Shown here in pieces: positions 35,263 through 43,917 of a stretch of DNA of 64,000 nt (within the stretch, counting starts at the first letter, position 1; every line of letters starts with the position of its first letter). The position numbers and the translations under genes were made by a program. Origin of the DNA: Bosea sp. OAE506 (GTDB lineage: Bacteria > Pseudomonadota > Alphaproteobacteria > Rhizobiales > Beijerinckiaceae). Below the pieces are notes generated by a model that saw only the letters and a list, made by a program, of their open reading frames with translations, made no database searches and was not told where the DNA came from. The stretch is taken from assembly GCF_040546595.1 (NCBI RefSeq), contig NZ_JBEPOB010000001.1, forward strand, positions 7,501 to 71,500. Direction: 5' to 3'.

Positions 35263-35282
35263 TGTGTCATTGACCTGACACA
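35263..35282. promoter_or_regulatory. Perfect palindrome upstream of the microprotein
   Basis: TGTGTCA-N6-TGACACA, a perfect 7-bp inverted repeat with a 6-base spacer, immediately upstream of the microprotein's Shine-Dalgarno. It could be a repressor operator or an mRNA hairpin affecting ribosome access. Confidence 0.6.
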
Positions 35283-35354
35283 ACGCTAGCAGAACTGGCG
35301 GCGACTGCAAGAGGGCGACACGGTGTCAGGATGGCGGCGAAGCCAAGAGTATCC

Positions 35355-35369
35355 TTAAATGTCGGTTAA
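35355..35369. promoter_or_regulatory. CtrA-like box TTAA-N7-TTAA
   Basis: TTAA ATGTCGG TTAA matches the two half-sites and spacing of the alphaproteobacterial cell-cycle regulator CtrA. It lies between the amidase 3' end and the microprotein gene, in position to control the latter. Confidence 0.45.
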
Positions 35370-35399
35370 AGCATTGAATAGTCTTGGGGGTGATCTGGG

Positions 35400-36644
35400 C
35401 TAAGCAGCCTGCGCCACAAGCTTTTCGATCGCCTTCGCCACCGCGACGACCTGCTCGTCCCGCCCGAAACCCGCGATGACCTGGATACCGGTCGGCAGAC
35501 CGCGGGGTCCACGAGCGACCGGCACGGTGGCGCAGGGCACGCCCAGCAGCGTCCAGAGCCGGTTGAAGCGCGAGTCGCCGGTCGAGTCGCGCGTGTCGGG
35601 CGCCTCTCCGGGGGCCGCGAAGGTCGCGACGACATCGACCTCGGCGAAGAAGGCGCGGGCGGCGTCGCGGCCGCGGCGGGAGCGCCGCCGCGCCTCGTCG
35701 TATTGAGCGGGCGTCACGGCACGCGCCGTGTCGAGATAGGCGCGCAGCTTCGGCGGCAGCGCCTCGCGGTGATGCGCGTATTCCCAGGCCAGCGCCTGCG
35801 TCGCCTCGTAATCCTGCAGCGGCCCATGAGCATGGAACGCCTCGGCCAGCGCCACCGACCCCTCATGCGGTACGAGGATCGCCCCCGCCGCCGCAGCCAG
35901 CTCCCGGAAGCGCTCCAGAGCCGCCGCGGAGGCGGGCTCCGGGGCGCCGGCATAATCCTGCAGATGAAGCCCGATCCGCAGGCCGGCCAGCGTTGCCGCC
36001 GGGGCGTCGAGTTCCGGGCGGCCGGTGATGGCCGCCAGGGCGAGCCCGGCATCGTCGGCAGTGGCGGCCATCAGCCCGAGCGTATCGAGCGACCAAGAGA
36101 AGGGCTTTACGCCTACGGTCGGCAGCAGCGCATAGGAGGGCTTGATCCCCGCGACACCACAATAGGAGGCCGGCCGGATGACGGAGCCGCCCGTCTGCGT
36201 CCCGATCGCGAGCGGGATCATCCCGGCCGCGACGGCGGCGGCCGAGCCGGCCGAGGATCCGCCGGGGCTCGCTGCAGAATCATGCGGGTTGAAGGTCGGG
36301 GCGGGGTCGAGAAAGGCGAAGGCGGTGGTGTGCGTCTTGCCGGCGACGGTGGCGCCGGCGGCCTTCAGCGCCATGACGATCGGCGCATCGGCCCGCGGGC
36401 GCCAACCGGCATAGATCGACGAGCCCATCATCGTCGGCAGTTCGGCCGTATCGATGATGTCCTTCACGCCGCAGGCGATGCCGGCCAGCGGTCCAGCTCC
36501 CGGCGTCAGGCTCTCCGGCCGGCTGGCGAAGGCTTGGATGCGAGGCTCGTGCTCGGCGATCAGCGCCGCGTTCCGGTCCAGCGCCTCCTTCGGGCTGGTC
36601 TCGCCGCGGGCGATGCGGCCAAGGGTGTCGAGCAGGCTCTGCAT
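35400..36644 (-). CDS. Amidase (amidase signature family)
   Basis: A 414-residue amidase with the Ser-cisSer-Lys triad: lysine in GIACGVKDIIDT, and the Gly/Ser loop SPGGSSAGSAAAVAAGM, followed by TQTGGSVIRPASYCG. Length and lack of a GatA-like C terminus suggest a small-molecule amidase rather than Glu-tRNA amidotransferase. The substrate is not predictable. A DUF2798 gene lies just upstream on the same strand. Confidence 0.88.
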   Translation of the reverse strand: MQSLLDTLGRIARGETSPKEALDRNAALIAEHEPRIQAFASRPESLTPGAGPLAGIACGVKDIIDTAELPTMMGSSIYAGWRPRADAPIVMALKAAGATVAGKTHTTAFAFLDPAPTFNPHDSAASPGGSSAGSAAAVAAGMIPLAIGTQTGGSVIRPASYCGVAGIKPSYALLPTVGVKPFSWSLDTLGLMAATADDAGLALAAITGRPELDAPAATLAGLRIGLHLQDYAGAPEPASAAALERFRELAAAAGAILVPHEGSVALAEAFHAHGPLQDYEATQALAWEYAHHREALPPKLRAYLDTARAVTPAQYDEARRRSRRGRDAARAFFAEVDVVATFAAPGEAPDTRDSTGDSRFNRLWTLLGVPCATVPVARGPRGLPTGIQVIAGFGRDEQVVAVAKAIEKLVAQAA

Positions 36645-36645
36645 G

Positions 36646-36873
36646 TCACTCTCCGATGACGCGGATGACGAGGCCCGTCGCGCGGCGCGCGACCGGAATG
36701 GCGATGAAAGCGGTGGCCGCCGCGCAGGGCCAGGCGACGGCGAAGGCCGCGAGCCAGTGGCGCACGAAATCGGCCGGCAGACCCAGATTCAGCCAGGTGA
36801 CCAGCGCGGTCATCAGGAAAGCCATGATGCCGGCCATCAGCACCGGAAAGATGAAACGTGCCTTGCCCGTCAT
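36646..36873 (-). CDS. DUF2798 small membrane protein
   Basis: A 75-residue protein with two transmembrane helices: FIFPVLMAGIMAFLMTALVT and WLAAFAVAWPCAAATAFIAI, joined by the family loop GLPADFVRHW and ending in PVARRATGLV. This is the DUF2798 pattern. It ends one base before the amidase start codon, so the two are probably cotranscribed. The ATG at 36873 is chosen on family similarity. Confidence 0.85.
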   Translation of the reverse strand: MTGKARFIFPVLMAGIMAFLMTALVTWLNLGLPADFVRHWLAAFAVAWPCAAATAFIAIPVARRATGLVIRVIGE

Positions 36874-37014
36874 CGGCCGATCTCCTGCGAGGTTATGACC
36901 GGGCTGTGTCGCACGGGGCTGCCGCACAGGCCAGTGACGTGACGACATGAGGCCTCGCCGTTCCGACATCGCTGGCGGCCTCCTGTCGTCTTGACGCTGG
37001 CTCGGCGTCCGCTC

Positions 37015-37033
37015 ATGTTAATGCGATTAACAT
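37015..37033. promoter_or_regulatory. Perfect palindrome in a putative promoter
   Basis: ATGTTAAT-GCG-ATTAACAT, an 8-bp perfect inverted repeat with a 3-base spacer. It begins 18 bases after a TTGACG -35-like hexamer (36991-36996) and lies 15 bases ahead of the DUF2306-like start codon, so a bound repressor would cover the -10 region. Confidence 0.5.
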
Positions 37034-37047
37034 CGAGACGATCCGCG

Positions 37048-37452
37048 ATGCCCTCCCTTGCTCCCCTCGCCGCCGCGTCGCCGGTCATCCAGATTCATGT
37101 CGCCGGTGCGATCGCTGCGCTTGCCGCCGGCGCCGCCGTCGCGCTGCTTCCGAAGGGCACGCCGCTGCACCGGCGCATCGGTTGGGTCTTCGTCCCGGCG
37201 ATGGGCCTCGTCGCCCTGAGCTCGCTGCTGATCGCCCGAAGCGGCCATTACAGCGCGATCCATCTGCTGACACTCCTGACGCTGGTCAGCCTGCCCTATG
37301 CGGTGCTGTCGCGCCGGCGCGGCAACATCGCGGCGCATCGCTCCGCGATGATCGGTCTCCTGCTGGGCCTCGTGATCGCCGGTGCCTTCACGCTGCTGCC
37401 GGGCCGGCTGATGCACGCGGTCGCCTTCGGGCAGGTGGTCGCGGCCCGTTAA
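37048..37452 (+). CDS. DUF2306-like four-helix membrane protein
   Basis: A 134-residue membrane protein with about four transmembrane segments (AGAIAALAAGAAVALLP, WVFVPAMGLVALSSLLI, IHLLTLLTLVSLPYAVLS, MIGLLLGLVIAGAFTLLPG). The conserved histidines in QIHVAGA, PLHRRIGW, SAIHLLT and AAHRSAM suggest heme or metal binding. Architecture fits DUF2306. An ATG at 37021 is an alternative start but lies inside the palindrome. Confidence 0.8.
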   Translation: MPSLAPLAAASPVIQIHVAGAIAALAAGAAVALLPKGTPLHRRIGWVFVPAMGLVALSSLLIARSGHYSAIHLLTLLTLVSLPYAVLSRRRGNIAAHRSAMIGLLLGLVIAGAFTLLPGRLMHAVAFGQVVAAR

Positions 37453-37464
37453 GGCGCGGTTAAC
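37449..37464. promoter_or_regulatory. CtrA-like box TTAA-N7-TTAAC
   Basis: TTAA GGCGCGG TTAAC matches the full CtrA consensus. It overlaps the stop codon of the DUF2306-like gene and lies 87 bases ahead of the extensin-like lipoprotein gene. The right half is also part of a 12-base palindrome GCGGTTAACCGC (37456-37467). Confidence 0.45.
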
Positions 37465-37550
37465 CGCTCCGGCAAAGTTCATGAAGCTGTGTCGCGCCGG
37501 GCTCACCCGGTTGAGAAACCGTTCACGAAACGGGTCGCAATTGATCGGTC

Positions 37551-38687
37551 ATGCGACGCGTTCACCTCGCCCTCATTGCTCTCGGCCTGCTCGGAACCGG
37601 GCTCGCCGGCTGCGGCAAATTCCAGAAGCCGCAGCGCGCGGCCTGGCGGGACCAGGCCGAGGCCGCCTGCCTGGCCTCGCGCCAGGTGCAGCTCTCGGCC
37701 TATGTCAGCCTGCGCGAGAAGCCGATCGACGGCCCCGGCACCTGCGGGATGGAGAGGCCGCTCAAGGTCTCCGCCTTCGCGGACGGCGGCATCGGTCTGA
37801 CCAGCAATGCGACCCTCGCCTGCCCCGTTGTCGCGACCACCGACAAATGGCTTGCCGAGGTCGTGCAGCCCGCCGCGCAGAACGTGCTCGGCGCGCAGGT
37901 CATCGAGATCCGCGCGGGCTCCTATTCCTGCCGCGCGATGAACAACGGCACCGGGACCAGCCGCACCTCCGAGCACGCCTATGGCAACGCCGTGGATGTG
38001 TTCTCCTTCCGCCTGAACGACGGCCGCACCGTCACGGTCAAGGATGGCTGGCGCGGCTCGCCCGAGGAGCAGAACTTCCTGCGCGAGATCTTCGTCGGCG
38101 CCTGCGAGCATTTCTCGACCGTGCTCGGCCCGGGCGCGGACATGTTCCACTACGACCATTTCCACATCGACCTGGCCCGGCACTCCAAGGGGCGCCACAT
38201 CTGCAAGCCGGTGATCAAGTACACGCCGAACTACAACCTGCCGCCGCCCGATCCGGCACGGCCCTATTCCTCGGCCCAGCCGAACCTGCGCGACAGCGCG
38301 CCGGCCATGGTTGCGGGCGGTGCCCTGCTGCGCCAGCCGGCCGGTGGCCTGCGCCCGCCGGGGGCGGTGTCGTCGGGCGGTTATCCGGTCGCCAGCCATC
38401 AGGGACAGGGGCTGGACGCCCAGCGCCGCTTCCTCGAGGAATACGACAACAAGCCGCTCAATCCGCCGCGTTCCAACCGCACGAACGGAGCGCAGGGGCT
38501 GCCGAGCGAGCAGCGTGGCCCTCTCATGCTGCCGGGCTCGGTGCCGCCGACGGAAGAGGTCGTGATCGGCGACGACGAGGGCACGGGCGTGGTCGATCAG
38601 GAGGGTTACGATCAGGCCCAGCCGCTGATCTCGCCGCAGCGCGATCCCTTCGCCTACAGCTCCGGGCGCACGACGCCGCGGCGCTGA
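37551..38687 (+). CDS. Extensin-like lipoprotein
   Basis: A 378-residue protein with a lipoprotein signal (lipobox LAGC, cysteine 21) and an extensin-like C-terminal domain (residues about 55-225): CGMERPLKVSAF, then RTSEHAYGNAVDVFSF and MFHYDHFHIDLARH, with histidine/aspartate patterns like LAS/M15 peptidases. The remaining 150 residues are Pro/Gly-rich and low complexity. Probably outer-membrane-anchored and acting on peptidoglycan; activity is inferred. MepA, another murein enzyme, is encoded convergently next to it. Confidence 0.85.
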   Translation: MRRVHLALIALGLLGTGLAGCGKFQKPQRAAWRDQAEAACLASRQVQLSAYVSLREKPIDGPGTCGMERPLKVSAFADGGIGLTSNATLACPVVATTDKWLAEVVQPAAQNVLGAQVIEIRAGSYSCRAMNNGTGTSRTSEHAYGNAVDVFSFRLNDGRTVTVKDGWRGSPEEQNFLREIFVGACEHFSTVLGPGADMFHYDHFHIDLARHSKGRHICKPVIKYTPNYNLPPPDPARPYSSAQPNLRDSAPAMVAGGALLRQPAGGLRPPGAVSSGGYPVASHQGQGLDAQRRFLEEYDNKPLNPPRSNRTNGAQGLPSEQRGPLMLPGSVPPTEEVVIGDDEGTGVVDQEGYDQAQPLISPQRDPFAYSSGRTTPRR

Positions 38688-38697
38688 ACGAAAGCAC

Positions 38698-39645
38698 TCA
38701 GCGCGAAACCAGCACCTGGCGGCATTCGGCCGGCAGGTCGTCCAGCGACATCGGCGGCTTGGGCTTCGGCGCAGGCCCGGTGCGCGGCGGCTTGGGCGGC
38801 GCGAAGATCGCAGCGCGCTGACGCTCGATCCAGTCCGTGAGCTCCTGCCCGCAGCCATCGCCGAAATTCGGCGGCTCCTGGCCGCTGCAGCTCGCCATGC
38901 CCGCCGGACAGCTCATCCGGATGTGGAAATGATAATTGTGCCCCCAGATCGGCCTGACCTTGTTGAGCCAGGTCCGGTCGGCCCCGGCCTCGCGGCAGAG
39001 AGCGACCTTGATTGCCGGATTGACGAAGATCCGCTCGACCCGCGGCTCGCTCGCCGCAGTCCTGATCAGGCGGGTATGGGCCGGCGTCCAGTGCTTGGGA
39101 TCGACATCGCGCCAGTCGGCGCGGGCCATGTTGACGGCGGGCATGTTCTCGCGCGCCTCACGGTCGAGCCGGCCGCGCGGCATCGGCGTCAGCCAGAGAT
39201 CCGCGTCGAGCCCGATCTGGTGGGAGGCATGGCCGGTCAGCATCGGCCCACCCCGCGGCTGCGAGATGTCGCCGACCAGAAGCCCCGGCCAGCCGGTGAT
39301 CCGGGGGACCTCGCGAGCGAGATCCTCGAGATACTCGATCAGGACCGGGTGGCCCCAGTTGCGGTTGCGGTTGAGCCGCATCACCTGCCAGCTCGGCCCG
39401 TCCACCGGCAAAGCCGTCGCGCCGGCGAGGCAGCCGCGCGCATATGAACCGATGGCGCGGGCCTGCAGGCTGGCCGGCGCCGTCTTCTGGCCGAAAAGCG
39501 CGCGCGCCGCATCGGGAAAGGCGGCGATGTTGGCGGCGCGGCGCTTAGCCTCCTCGTCCGCGGTCGATTGCGCACGGGCGACGGCGGGCAGGAGAGCCGC
39601 GACGACAAGGCAGGCGGCGGCGATTCGGCGATGGAGACGGGGCAT
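38698..39645 (-). CDS. mepA: Penicillin-insensitive murein endopeptidase
   Basis: A 315-residue periplasmic LAS metallopeptidase cleaving D-Ala-meso-DAP crosslinks. A signal peptide (cleavage near AVARA) precedes the motifs GGPMLTGHASHQIGLDADLWL and NYHFHIRMSCP that hold the zinc ligands. Paired cysteines (SCPAGMASCSG, GDGCGQ, AECRQ) fit the family. ATG 39645 was chosen because it gives the signal peptide directly. Confidence 0.93.
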   Translation of the reverse strand: MPRLHRRIAAACLVVAALLPAVARAQSTADEEAKRRAANIAAFPDAARALFGQKTAPASLQARAIGSYARGCLAGATALPVDGPSWQVMRLNRNRNWGHPVLIEYLEDLAREVPRITGWPGLLVGDISQPRGGPMLTGHASHQIGLDADLWLTPMPRGRLDREARENMPAVNMARADWRDVDPKHWTPAHTRLIRTAASEPRVERIFVNPAIKVALCREAGADRTWLNKVRPIWGHNYHFHIRMSCPAGMASCSGQEPPNFGDGCGQELTDWIERQRAAIFAPPKPPRTGPAPKPKPPMSLDDLPAECRQVLVSR

Positions 39646-39785
39646 GAGCCAGAGTCGTCCCGATCCGCCGGGCGGGTCAAGCCGCCGACGATTTGCCGAT
39701 GGACAACCCCCTCGCGAGGCGGCAGCTTCTGACCCAAACAACGGCGGACCCGGAGCGTCCGCCAAGCCTTGGGGGAAGAATACCG

Positions 39786-40772
39786 ATGACGTCATTCTCG
39801 ATCGACCGCCGCAGCCTGCTCGCCGCGCTGGGCGCCGGCGCGATCACCCTGCCGGGCCAAGGCCTTGCGCAGGCGCCCTGGCCGCAGGGCCGCACCATCA
39901 AGCTCGTGGTGCCGTTTCCGCCGGCTGGTGCCACCGACGTGCTCGGCCGCCTCGTCGCCGACAAGCTCGGCCAGAGCTGGGGCATCAATTTCGTGGTCGA
40001 GAACCGCGCCGGCGCCGGCGGCAATATCGGCACCGACGTCGTCGCGAAGGCCGAGCCCAATGGCGATACGCTGCTGATCGTCTCCGTCGGCATGGCGACG
40101 AACCAGTATCTCTATCCGAAGCTGAACTACGACCCGGCCAAGGATCTGGCGCCGGTCACCATGGTGGCGCTGGTTCCGAACCTGCTGGTCGTGAACAAGG
40201 ACCTGCCGGTCAAATCGGTGGCCGAGCTCGTCGCCTATGCCAAGGCCAATCCCGGCAAGCTGACCTATGGCTCCTCGGGCGTGGGCACCTCGGTGCATCT
40301 CTCGGGCGAGTATTTTCAGAAGCTCACCGGCACCAAGATGGTGCATGTCCCCTATCGCGGCACCGCACAGGCGACGCAGGACCTGATCGGCGGGCGCATC
40401 GACCTGATCTTCGACAACATCACCCAGGCGCTGCCGCATGTGCGCGCCGGCTCGATCCGCGGCTTGGGCATCACGACCGCGAAGCGTTCGACGGCCGCCC
40501 CGGAATTCGCGCCGATCGCGGAAACCGTGCCGGGCTTCGACGTCTCCTCGTGGTTTGCCCTGTTCGCTCCGGCGAAGACGCCGCAGGCGATCATCGACAA
40601 GATCCAGGCCGACACCAAGGCCGGCCTCGCCGACCCGGCCCTTCGCGCCAAGATGGATCAGCTCGCGGCCGAGCCCGTGGGAGGAACGCCGGCCGAACTC
40701 GCCGCCTTCCTGCAGTCCGAAATGAAGAAATGGGGCGATCTGATCAAGGAGATCGGCATCAAGGCCGAGTAA
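39786..40772 (+). CDS. Bug/TctC family tripartite tricarboxylate transporter binding protein
   Basis: A 328-residue exported solute-binding protein. A twin-arginine-like signal (SIDRRSLLAALGAGAITL) is followed by the family strand IKLVVPFPPAGATDVLGRL and VENRAGAGGNIGTDVVAKAEPNG, then VPYRGTAQATQDLIGGRIDL. Bug proteins bind carboxylates such as citrate or nicotinate; the ligand here is unknown. No TctA/TctB genes are adjacent, so it is an orphan, which is common for this family. Confidence 0.92.
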   Translation: MTSFSIDRRSLLAALGAGAITLPGQGLAQAPWPQGRTIKLVVPFPPAGATDVLGRLVADKLGQSWGINFVVENRAGAGGNIGTDVVAKAEPNGDTLLIVSVGMATNQYLYPKLNYDPAKDLAPVTMVALVPNLLVVNKDLPVKSVAELVAYAKANPGKLTYGSSGVGTSVHLSGEYFQKLTGTKMVHVPYRGTAQATQDLIGGRIDLIFDNITQALPHVRAGSIRGLGITTAKRSTAAPEFAPIAETVPGFDVSSWFALFAPAKTPQAIIDKIQADTKAGLADPALRAKMDQLAAEPVGGTPAELAAFLQSEMKKWGDLIKEIGIKAE

Positions 40773-40874
40773 GCCGGACCGGCCGGACCCGGGAGGGAAC
40801 CCGCCTCCCGCCGCGGCGTTGCCTCGGCATCCAGTCGCATCGCCGTCGCGATGCGCCGTCGAAGGGTCCCGGCC

Positions 40875-41048
40875 ATGTCCACGCTCGTCATCGTCCTGCT
40901 CGTCATCCTGCTGCTCGGAGGCGGCGGATATTACGGGCACCGGTCCTATGGGACGGCGGGTCTCGGCGGTGTGCTGGGCCTCGTCCTCGTCGTGCTGCTG
41001 GTTCTGTGGCTGCTGGGTGCGCTCGGTGGTGCGCCGGTCCGGGTCTGA
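40875..41048 (+). CDS. Small DUF3309-like membrane protein
   Basis: A 57-residue protein with two hydrophobic stretches (LVIVLLVILLLGGGG and GLGGVLGLVLVVLLVLWLLG) around a short YYGHRSYG loop, resembling DUF3309 proteins common in alphaproteobacteria. The ATG at 40875 is preferred over an in-frame start eight codons earlier that would add an Arg-rich leader. Function unknown. Confidence 0.7.
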   Translation: MSTLVIVLLVILLLGGGGYYGHRSYGTAGLGGVLGLVLVVLLVLWLLGALGGAPVRV

Positions 41049-41069
41049 CCCGAACGACCGCGCGCCCTC

Positions 41070-42020
41070 TCAAAGGGGCGTGCGGTTCTCCCAGACGGCG
41101 ATCGCGGCCGCGAGATCCTCGAGCGACATTCCGACCGATTTGAACACGGTGATCTCGCCGCCTTCGGCATGGCCGGGCACGCGGCCGTGGCAGATGTCCG
41201 CCAGCGTGCCGGCGACCTGGTCAGCCGCATAGTTTCCCTCATCGATCCCGATCGCGACATCGCCGCCCTCGTCGATCGCCTTTTCCGAGTCGACGATGAC
41301 GCGGGCGCGGTGCAGCGCCTCGGCATCGGCCTCACGCATCTGCATGGTAAAGGCGCCGACCAGATCGAGATGGGCGTCGCGCTTGAGCCAGCGCCCATGG
41401 ATCAGCGGTTCTGTGGCATTGGTCGCGCAGGAGATGATATCGGCGGTGCGGGCCTCACCTTCCAGATCGGCGACCGCACGAGCCTCGATGCCCTCGGCGA
41501 CAAGCTGCGCCGCCACGGCCTCGGCGGCTTCCGGCCGCCGTGCCCAGATCGCGATGTCGGTCAGGGGCCGCACCGAGCGATGCGCCTTGATTAGGAAGGG
41601 CGCGAGCCCGCCTGCTCCGACCATGAGCATCTTGCTCGCCGTCGGATTGGCGAGGTGGCGCGAAGCCAGGGCCGAGGCTGCAGCCGTCCGCCAGAGGGTG
41701 AGACGGGTTCCGTCCATCACCGCCAGAGGCTCGCCGGTGCGGCCATCCATCAGCAGATAGGCGCCCATCACGCCGGGCAGATTGCGCGTGCCGTTGCCGA
41801 AGAAGACCGAGACGATCTTGGTGCCGATATAGGGATGCGGCGCCTCGGGCGCGCTCCAGGCCGGCATGATCAGCAAGACGGCCTCTTCCCCGGGCCGCTC
41901 GATGCGGTGATGCGCGCGCGGCGGCACCACCGCCTCGCCCCGGAACGCTTCCGCCAACGTGTCGATCAGCGTGGGGAAGCCGAGGGCCGCATCGATCTCG
42001 GCCTGTCCGAACAACCGCAT
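41070..42020 (-). CDS. Ornithine cyclodeaminase/mu-crystallin family protein
   Basis: A 316-residue NAD-dependent family member with the Rossmann segment KMLMVGAGGLAPFLIKAH and the preceding catalytic-site region YIGTKIVSVFFGNGTRNLPGVMG...MDGTRLTLWRTAAASALAS. C-terminal VFKSVGMSLEDLAAA is characteristic. Members include ornithine cyclodeaminase, alanine dehydrogenase and ketimine reductase; which applies here is not determined. Its ATG shares one base with the stop of the LapA-like gene. Confidence 0.88.
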   Translation of the reverse strand: MRLFGQAEIDAALGFPTLIDTLAEAFRGEAVVPPRAHHRIERPGEEAVLLIMPAWSAPEAPHPYIGTKIVSVFFGNGTRNLPGVMGAYLLMDGRTGEPLAVMDGTRLTLWRTAAASALASRHLANPTASKMLMVGAGGLAPFLIKAHRSVRPLTDIAIWARRPEAAEAVAAQLVAEGIEARAVADLEGEARTADIISCATNATEPLIHGRWLKRDAHLDLVGAFTMQMREADAEALHRARVIVDSEKAIDEGGDVAIGIDEGNYAADQVAGTLADICHGRVPGHAEGGEITVFKSVGMSLEDLAAAIAVWENRTPL

Positions 42021-42358
42021 CAGCCGCGTCCGTTGGTCAGCGCCGGCAGGGCGGAATCGGGCACGGCGGCGCGCAGCATCTGCGTCTCGGAGCGCAGCGC
42101 CTCAGCCTCGCGGCGGTTGCGGCGCGCGGCCTTGCGGTGCTTTCCCTGCGCCATCCAGGCGGCGAAGCCGCCGATCAGCACACCGATCGCCAGCGCCACC
42201 AGCACAACGGCGAAGAGCGGGATGTCATAGGCGAATTGAGGCGCGTCCCGGCTGACGGGATCGAAGGACACCCGCACCGGCGCACGGTTGGCGACCGCGA
42301 AGAGCACGACTGCCAGCGCGATCGGGACGAGGACGAGGGCCTTGAAGAAGGATTTCAT
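42020..42358 (-). CDS. LapA-like (DUF1049) inner-membrane protein
   Basis: A 112-residue protein with two transmembrane helices (VLVPIALAVVLFAVANRAPV and LFAVVLVALAIGVLIGGFAAWM) and a basic coiled tail (GKHRKAARRNRREAEALRSE). The ANRAPVRVSFDP hairpin is typical of LapA/LptM-like DUF1049 proteins, which associate with envelope assembly. It lies between ihfB and the cyclodeaminase-like gene and is coupled to the latter by a one-base overlap. Confidence 0.85.
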   Translation of the reverse strand: MKSFFKALVLVPIALAVVLFAVANRAPVRVSFDPVSRDAPQFAYDIPLFAVVLVALAIGVLIGGFAAWMAQGKHRKAARRNRREAEALRSETQMLRAAVPDSALPALTNGRG

Positions 42359-42503
42359 CGCGCTTCCTTTGCGAGGTCGCCGGACCGGCACCGCATCGCC
42401 GGGCGACGAAACGGCCCAGGTGCTGCCGACGGGATCGCGAGGGAAGACGGAGCCCTGCCCTCGCGGCTTTCGTGAAACCGGCCTCGCGTCGCCGGCGGCG
42501 GGC

Positions 42504-42788
42504 TCAGGCCTTGCCGTTCAACCGCAGGCGAAGCTCCTTGCCGGTCTTGAAGACGGGCACGAACTTCTCCTCGACCTCGACCGCATCCCCGGTTCGCGGG
42601 TTGCGGCCGACGCGGGCGGAACGGGCCTTGCGGGAAAAGGCGCCGAAGCCGCGCAGTTCCACCCGGTCGCCCCGCGAGAGCGCCTTGACGATCTCGTCGA
42701 GGATCGCCGTCACGATGTTCTCGATGTCGCGCTGATACAGATGACCATTGCGCTCGGCGATGCGTTGGACGAGTTCTGATTTGATCAT
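42504..42788 (-). CDS. ihfB: Integration host factor subunit beta
   Basis: A 94-residue HU/IHF protein that bends DNA. It starts [21 protein letters not shown] and carries the DNA-intercalating arm [23 protein letters not shown] with the conserved RNPRTG proline. Exact length match to IHF-beta. It follows sppA and precedes the LapA-like gene, the common alphaproteobacterial order sppA-ihfB-lapA. Confidence 0.95.
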   Translation of the reverse strand: MIKSELVQRIAERNGHLYQRDIENIVTAILDEIVKALSRGDRVELRGFGAFSRKARSARVGRNPRTGDAVEVEEKFVPVFKTGKELRLRLNGKA

Positions 42789-42816
42789 CGCTGCAATATA
42801 ACCGCTTGTATCAGCA

Positions 42817-43785
42817 TCACTTTTCGACGGCAGGCTGCCAGAGCGCCAGAGGCGCGTCAAGCCGCAACCCGAGCGGCTGGTCGGCGGCGCGCGCCAGCAC
42901 GGCGGCGAGCGTGTCGAGACCGGCGGCGCGAGCCAGCGCCTCGCTCAGGCTCCAGAGCCCCATCGAGGAGGATTCGCTGGCGCGGCGCCAGTCACGCACG
43001 CGCAGGCCCTTGGCGATGCCCTTCTCCCGCTCGAGCCAGGCGATGGCTTCCGCCTCCCCGCCGATCTCGTCGACGAGCTTGAGCGTCGCCGCCTGGCGGC
43101 CGCTGTGGACGCGGCCGTCCGAGACCAGCGCGACCTCGGGCTCGGCCAGACGGCGCCGCTCCCGGACCATGCGCTTGAACCAGTCGTAATTGTCGTCGAC
43201 CACGCGCTGCAGGGCCGCACGCGCCTCGGGCGAGGTCGGCTCGAAGCCGCTCGGCGCCGCCTTCAGAGGGCTCGACTTGATGGATTCGACCTTGACGCCG
43301 ATCGTGTCGAGCAGCTGCCCGACATTGGGAATCTGGAAGAGCACGCCGATCGACCCGACGAGCGAGGTCTGGCGCGCCACGATCCGGTCCGAGCCGAGCG
43401 CGGCGATATAGCCGCCGGAGGCGGCGAGCCCGTCGACCACCGCGACCACCGGCTTCTTGGCGCCGAGGCGCCGCAGCGCATCATAGAGCGCCTCGGAGCC
43501 GCTGACGGTGCCGCCGGGGCTGTCGATGCGCAGGATCACCGCGGAGGCCCGGCTGTCCTCCAGCGACTTGATCAGTTCGAGCGTGCGGCGGTCTCCCGAG
43601 ATGAAGCCCGAGATGGTGACGCGCGCGATGTGGTCCTGCGAGAGCGAGCCGGGCGTGCGCCCGGTCCAGGCGAGGCCGGCCACGACGGCTGCGCCGAGCA
43701 CGCCGACGACCGCGAGAAGGCGCCACAGCGTCACCTTGCGGCGCAGGCTGCGACGGTCGGCGAGCAGATCGGCATCGGACGACAT
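42817..43785 (-). CDS. sppA: Signal peptide peptidase SppA, short form
   Basis: A 322-residue S49 serine protease with one N-terminal transmembrane helix ([20 protein letters not shown]). The nucleophile is the serine in [14 protein letters not shown] and the general-base lysine lies in [13 protein letters not shown], forming the Ser-Lys dyad. It degrades cleaved signal peptides in the membrane. The start ATG 43785 avoids an Arg/Pro-rich upstream extension. It heads the sppA-ihfB unit. Confidence 0.93.
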   Translation of the reverse strand: MSSDADLLADRRSLRRKVTLWRLLAVVGVLGAAVVAGLAWTGRTPGSLSQDHIARVTISGFISGDRRTLELIKSLEDSRASAVILRIDSPGGTVSGSEALYDALRRLGAKKPVVAVVDGLAASGGYIAALGSDRIVARQTSLVGSIGVLFQIPNVGQLLDTIGVKVESIKSSPLKAAPSGFEPTSPEARAALQRVVDDNYDWFKRMVRERRRLAEPEVALVSDGRVHSGRQAATLKLVDEIGGEAEAIAWLEREKGIAKGLRVRDWRRASESSSMGLWSLSEALARAAGLDTLAAVLARAADQPLGLRLDAPLALWQPAVEK

Positions 43786-43917
43786 CAAGGCACTCCTGGC
43801 GGGTTGCGGACCGGTGCGGACGGGTTGCAAAGGCGCCGCTCCCCGGCGCCGGGCATCGCGTTCCGGCGCCCGTGATGTAGCCCTGCGCCCGTTCGGGGGC
43901 AAGGCGACAGGCGCTCC

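Noticed and set aside
37456..37467. GCGGTTAACCGC palindrome as an independent operator
   Set aside because: It overlaps the CtrA-like box; the two readings cannot be separated from sequence alone, so it is reported only within that entry.
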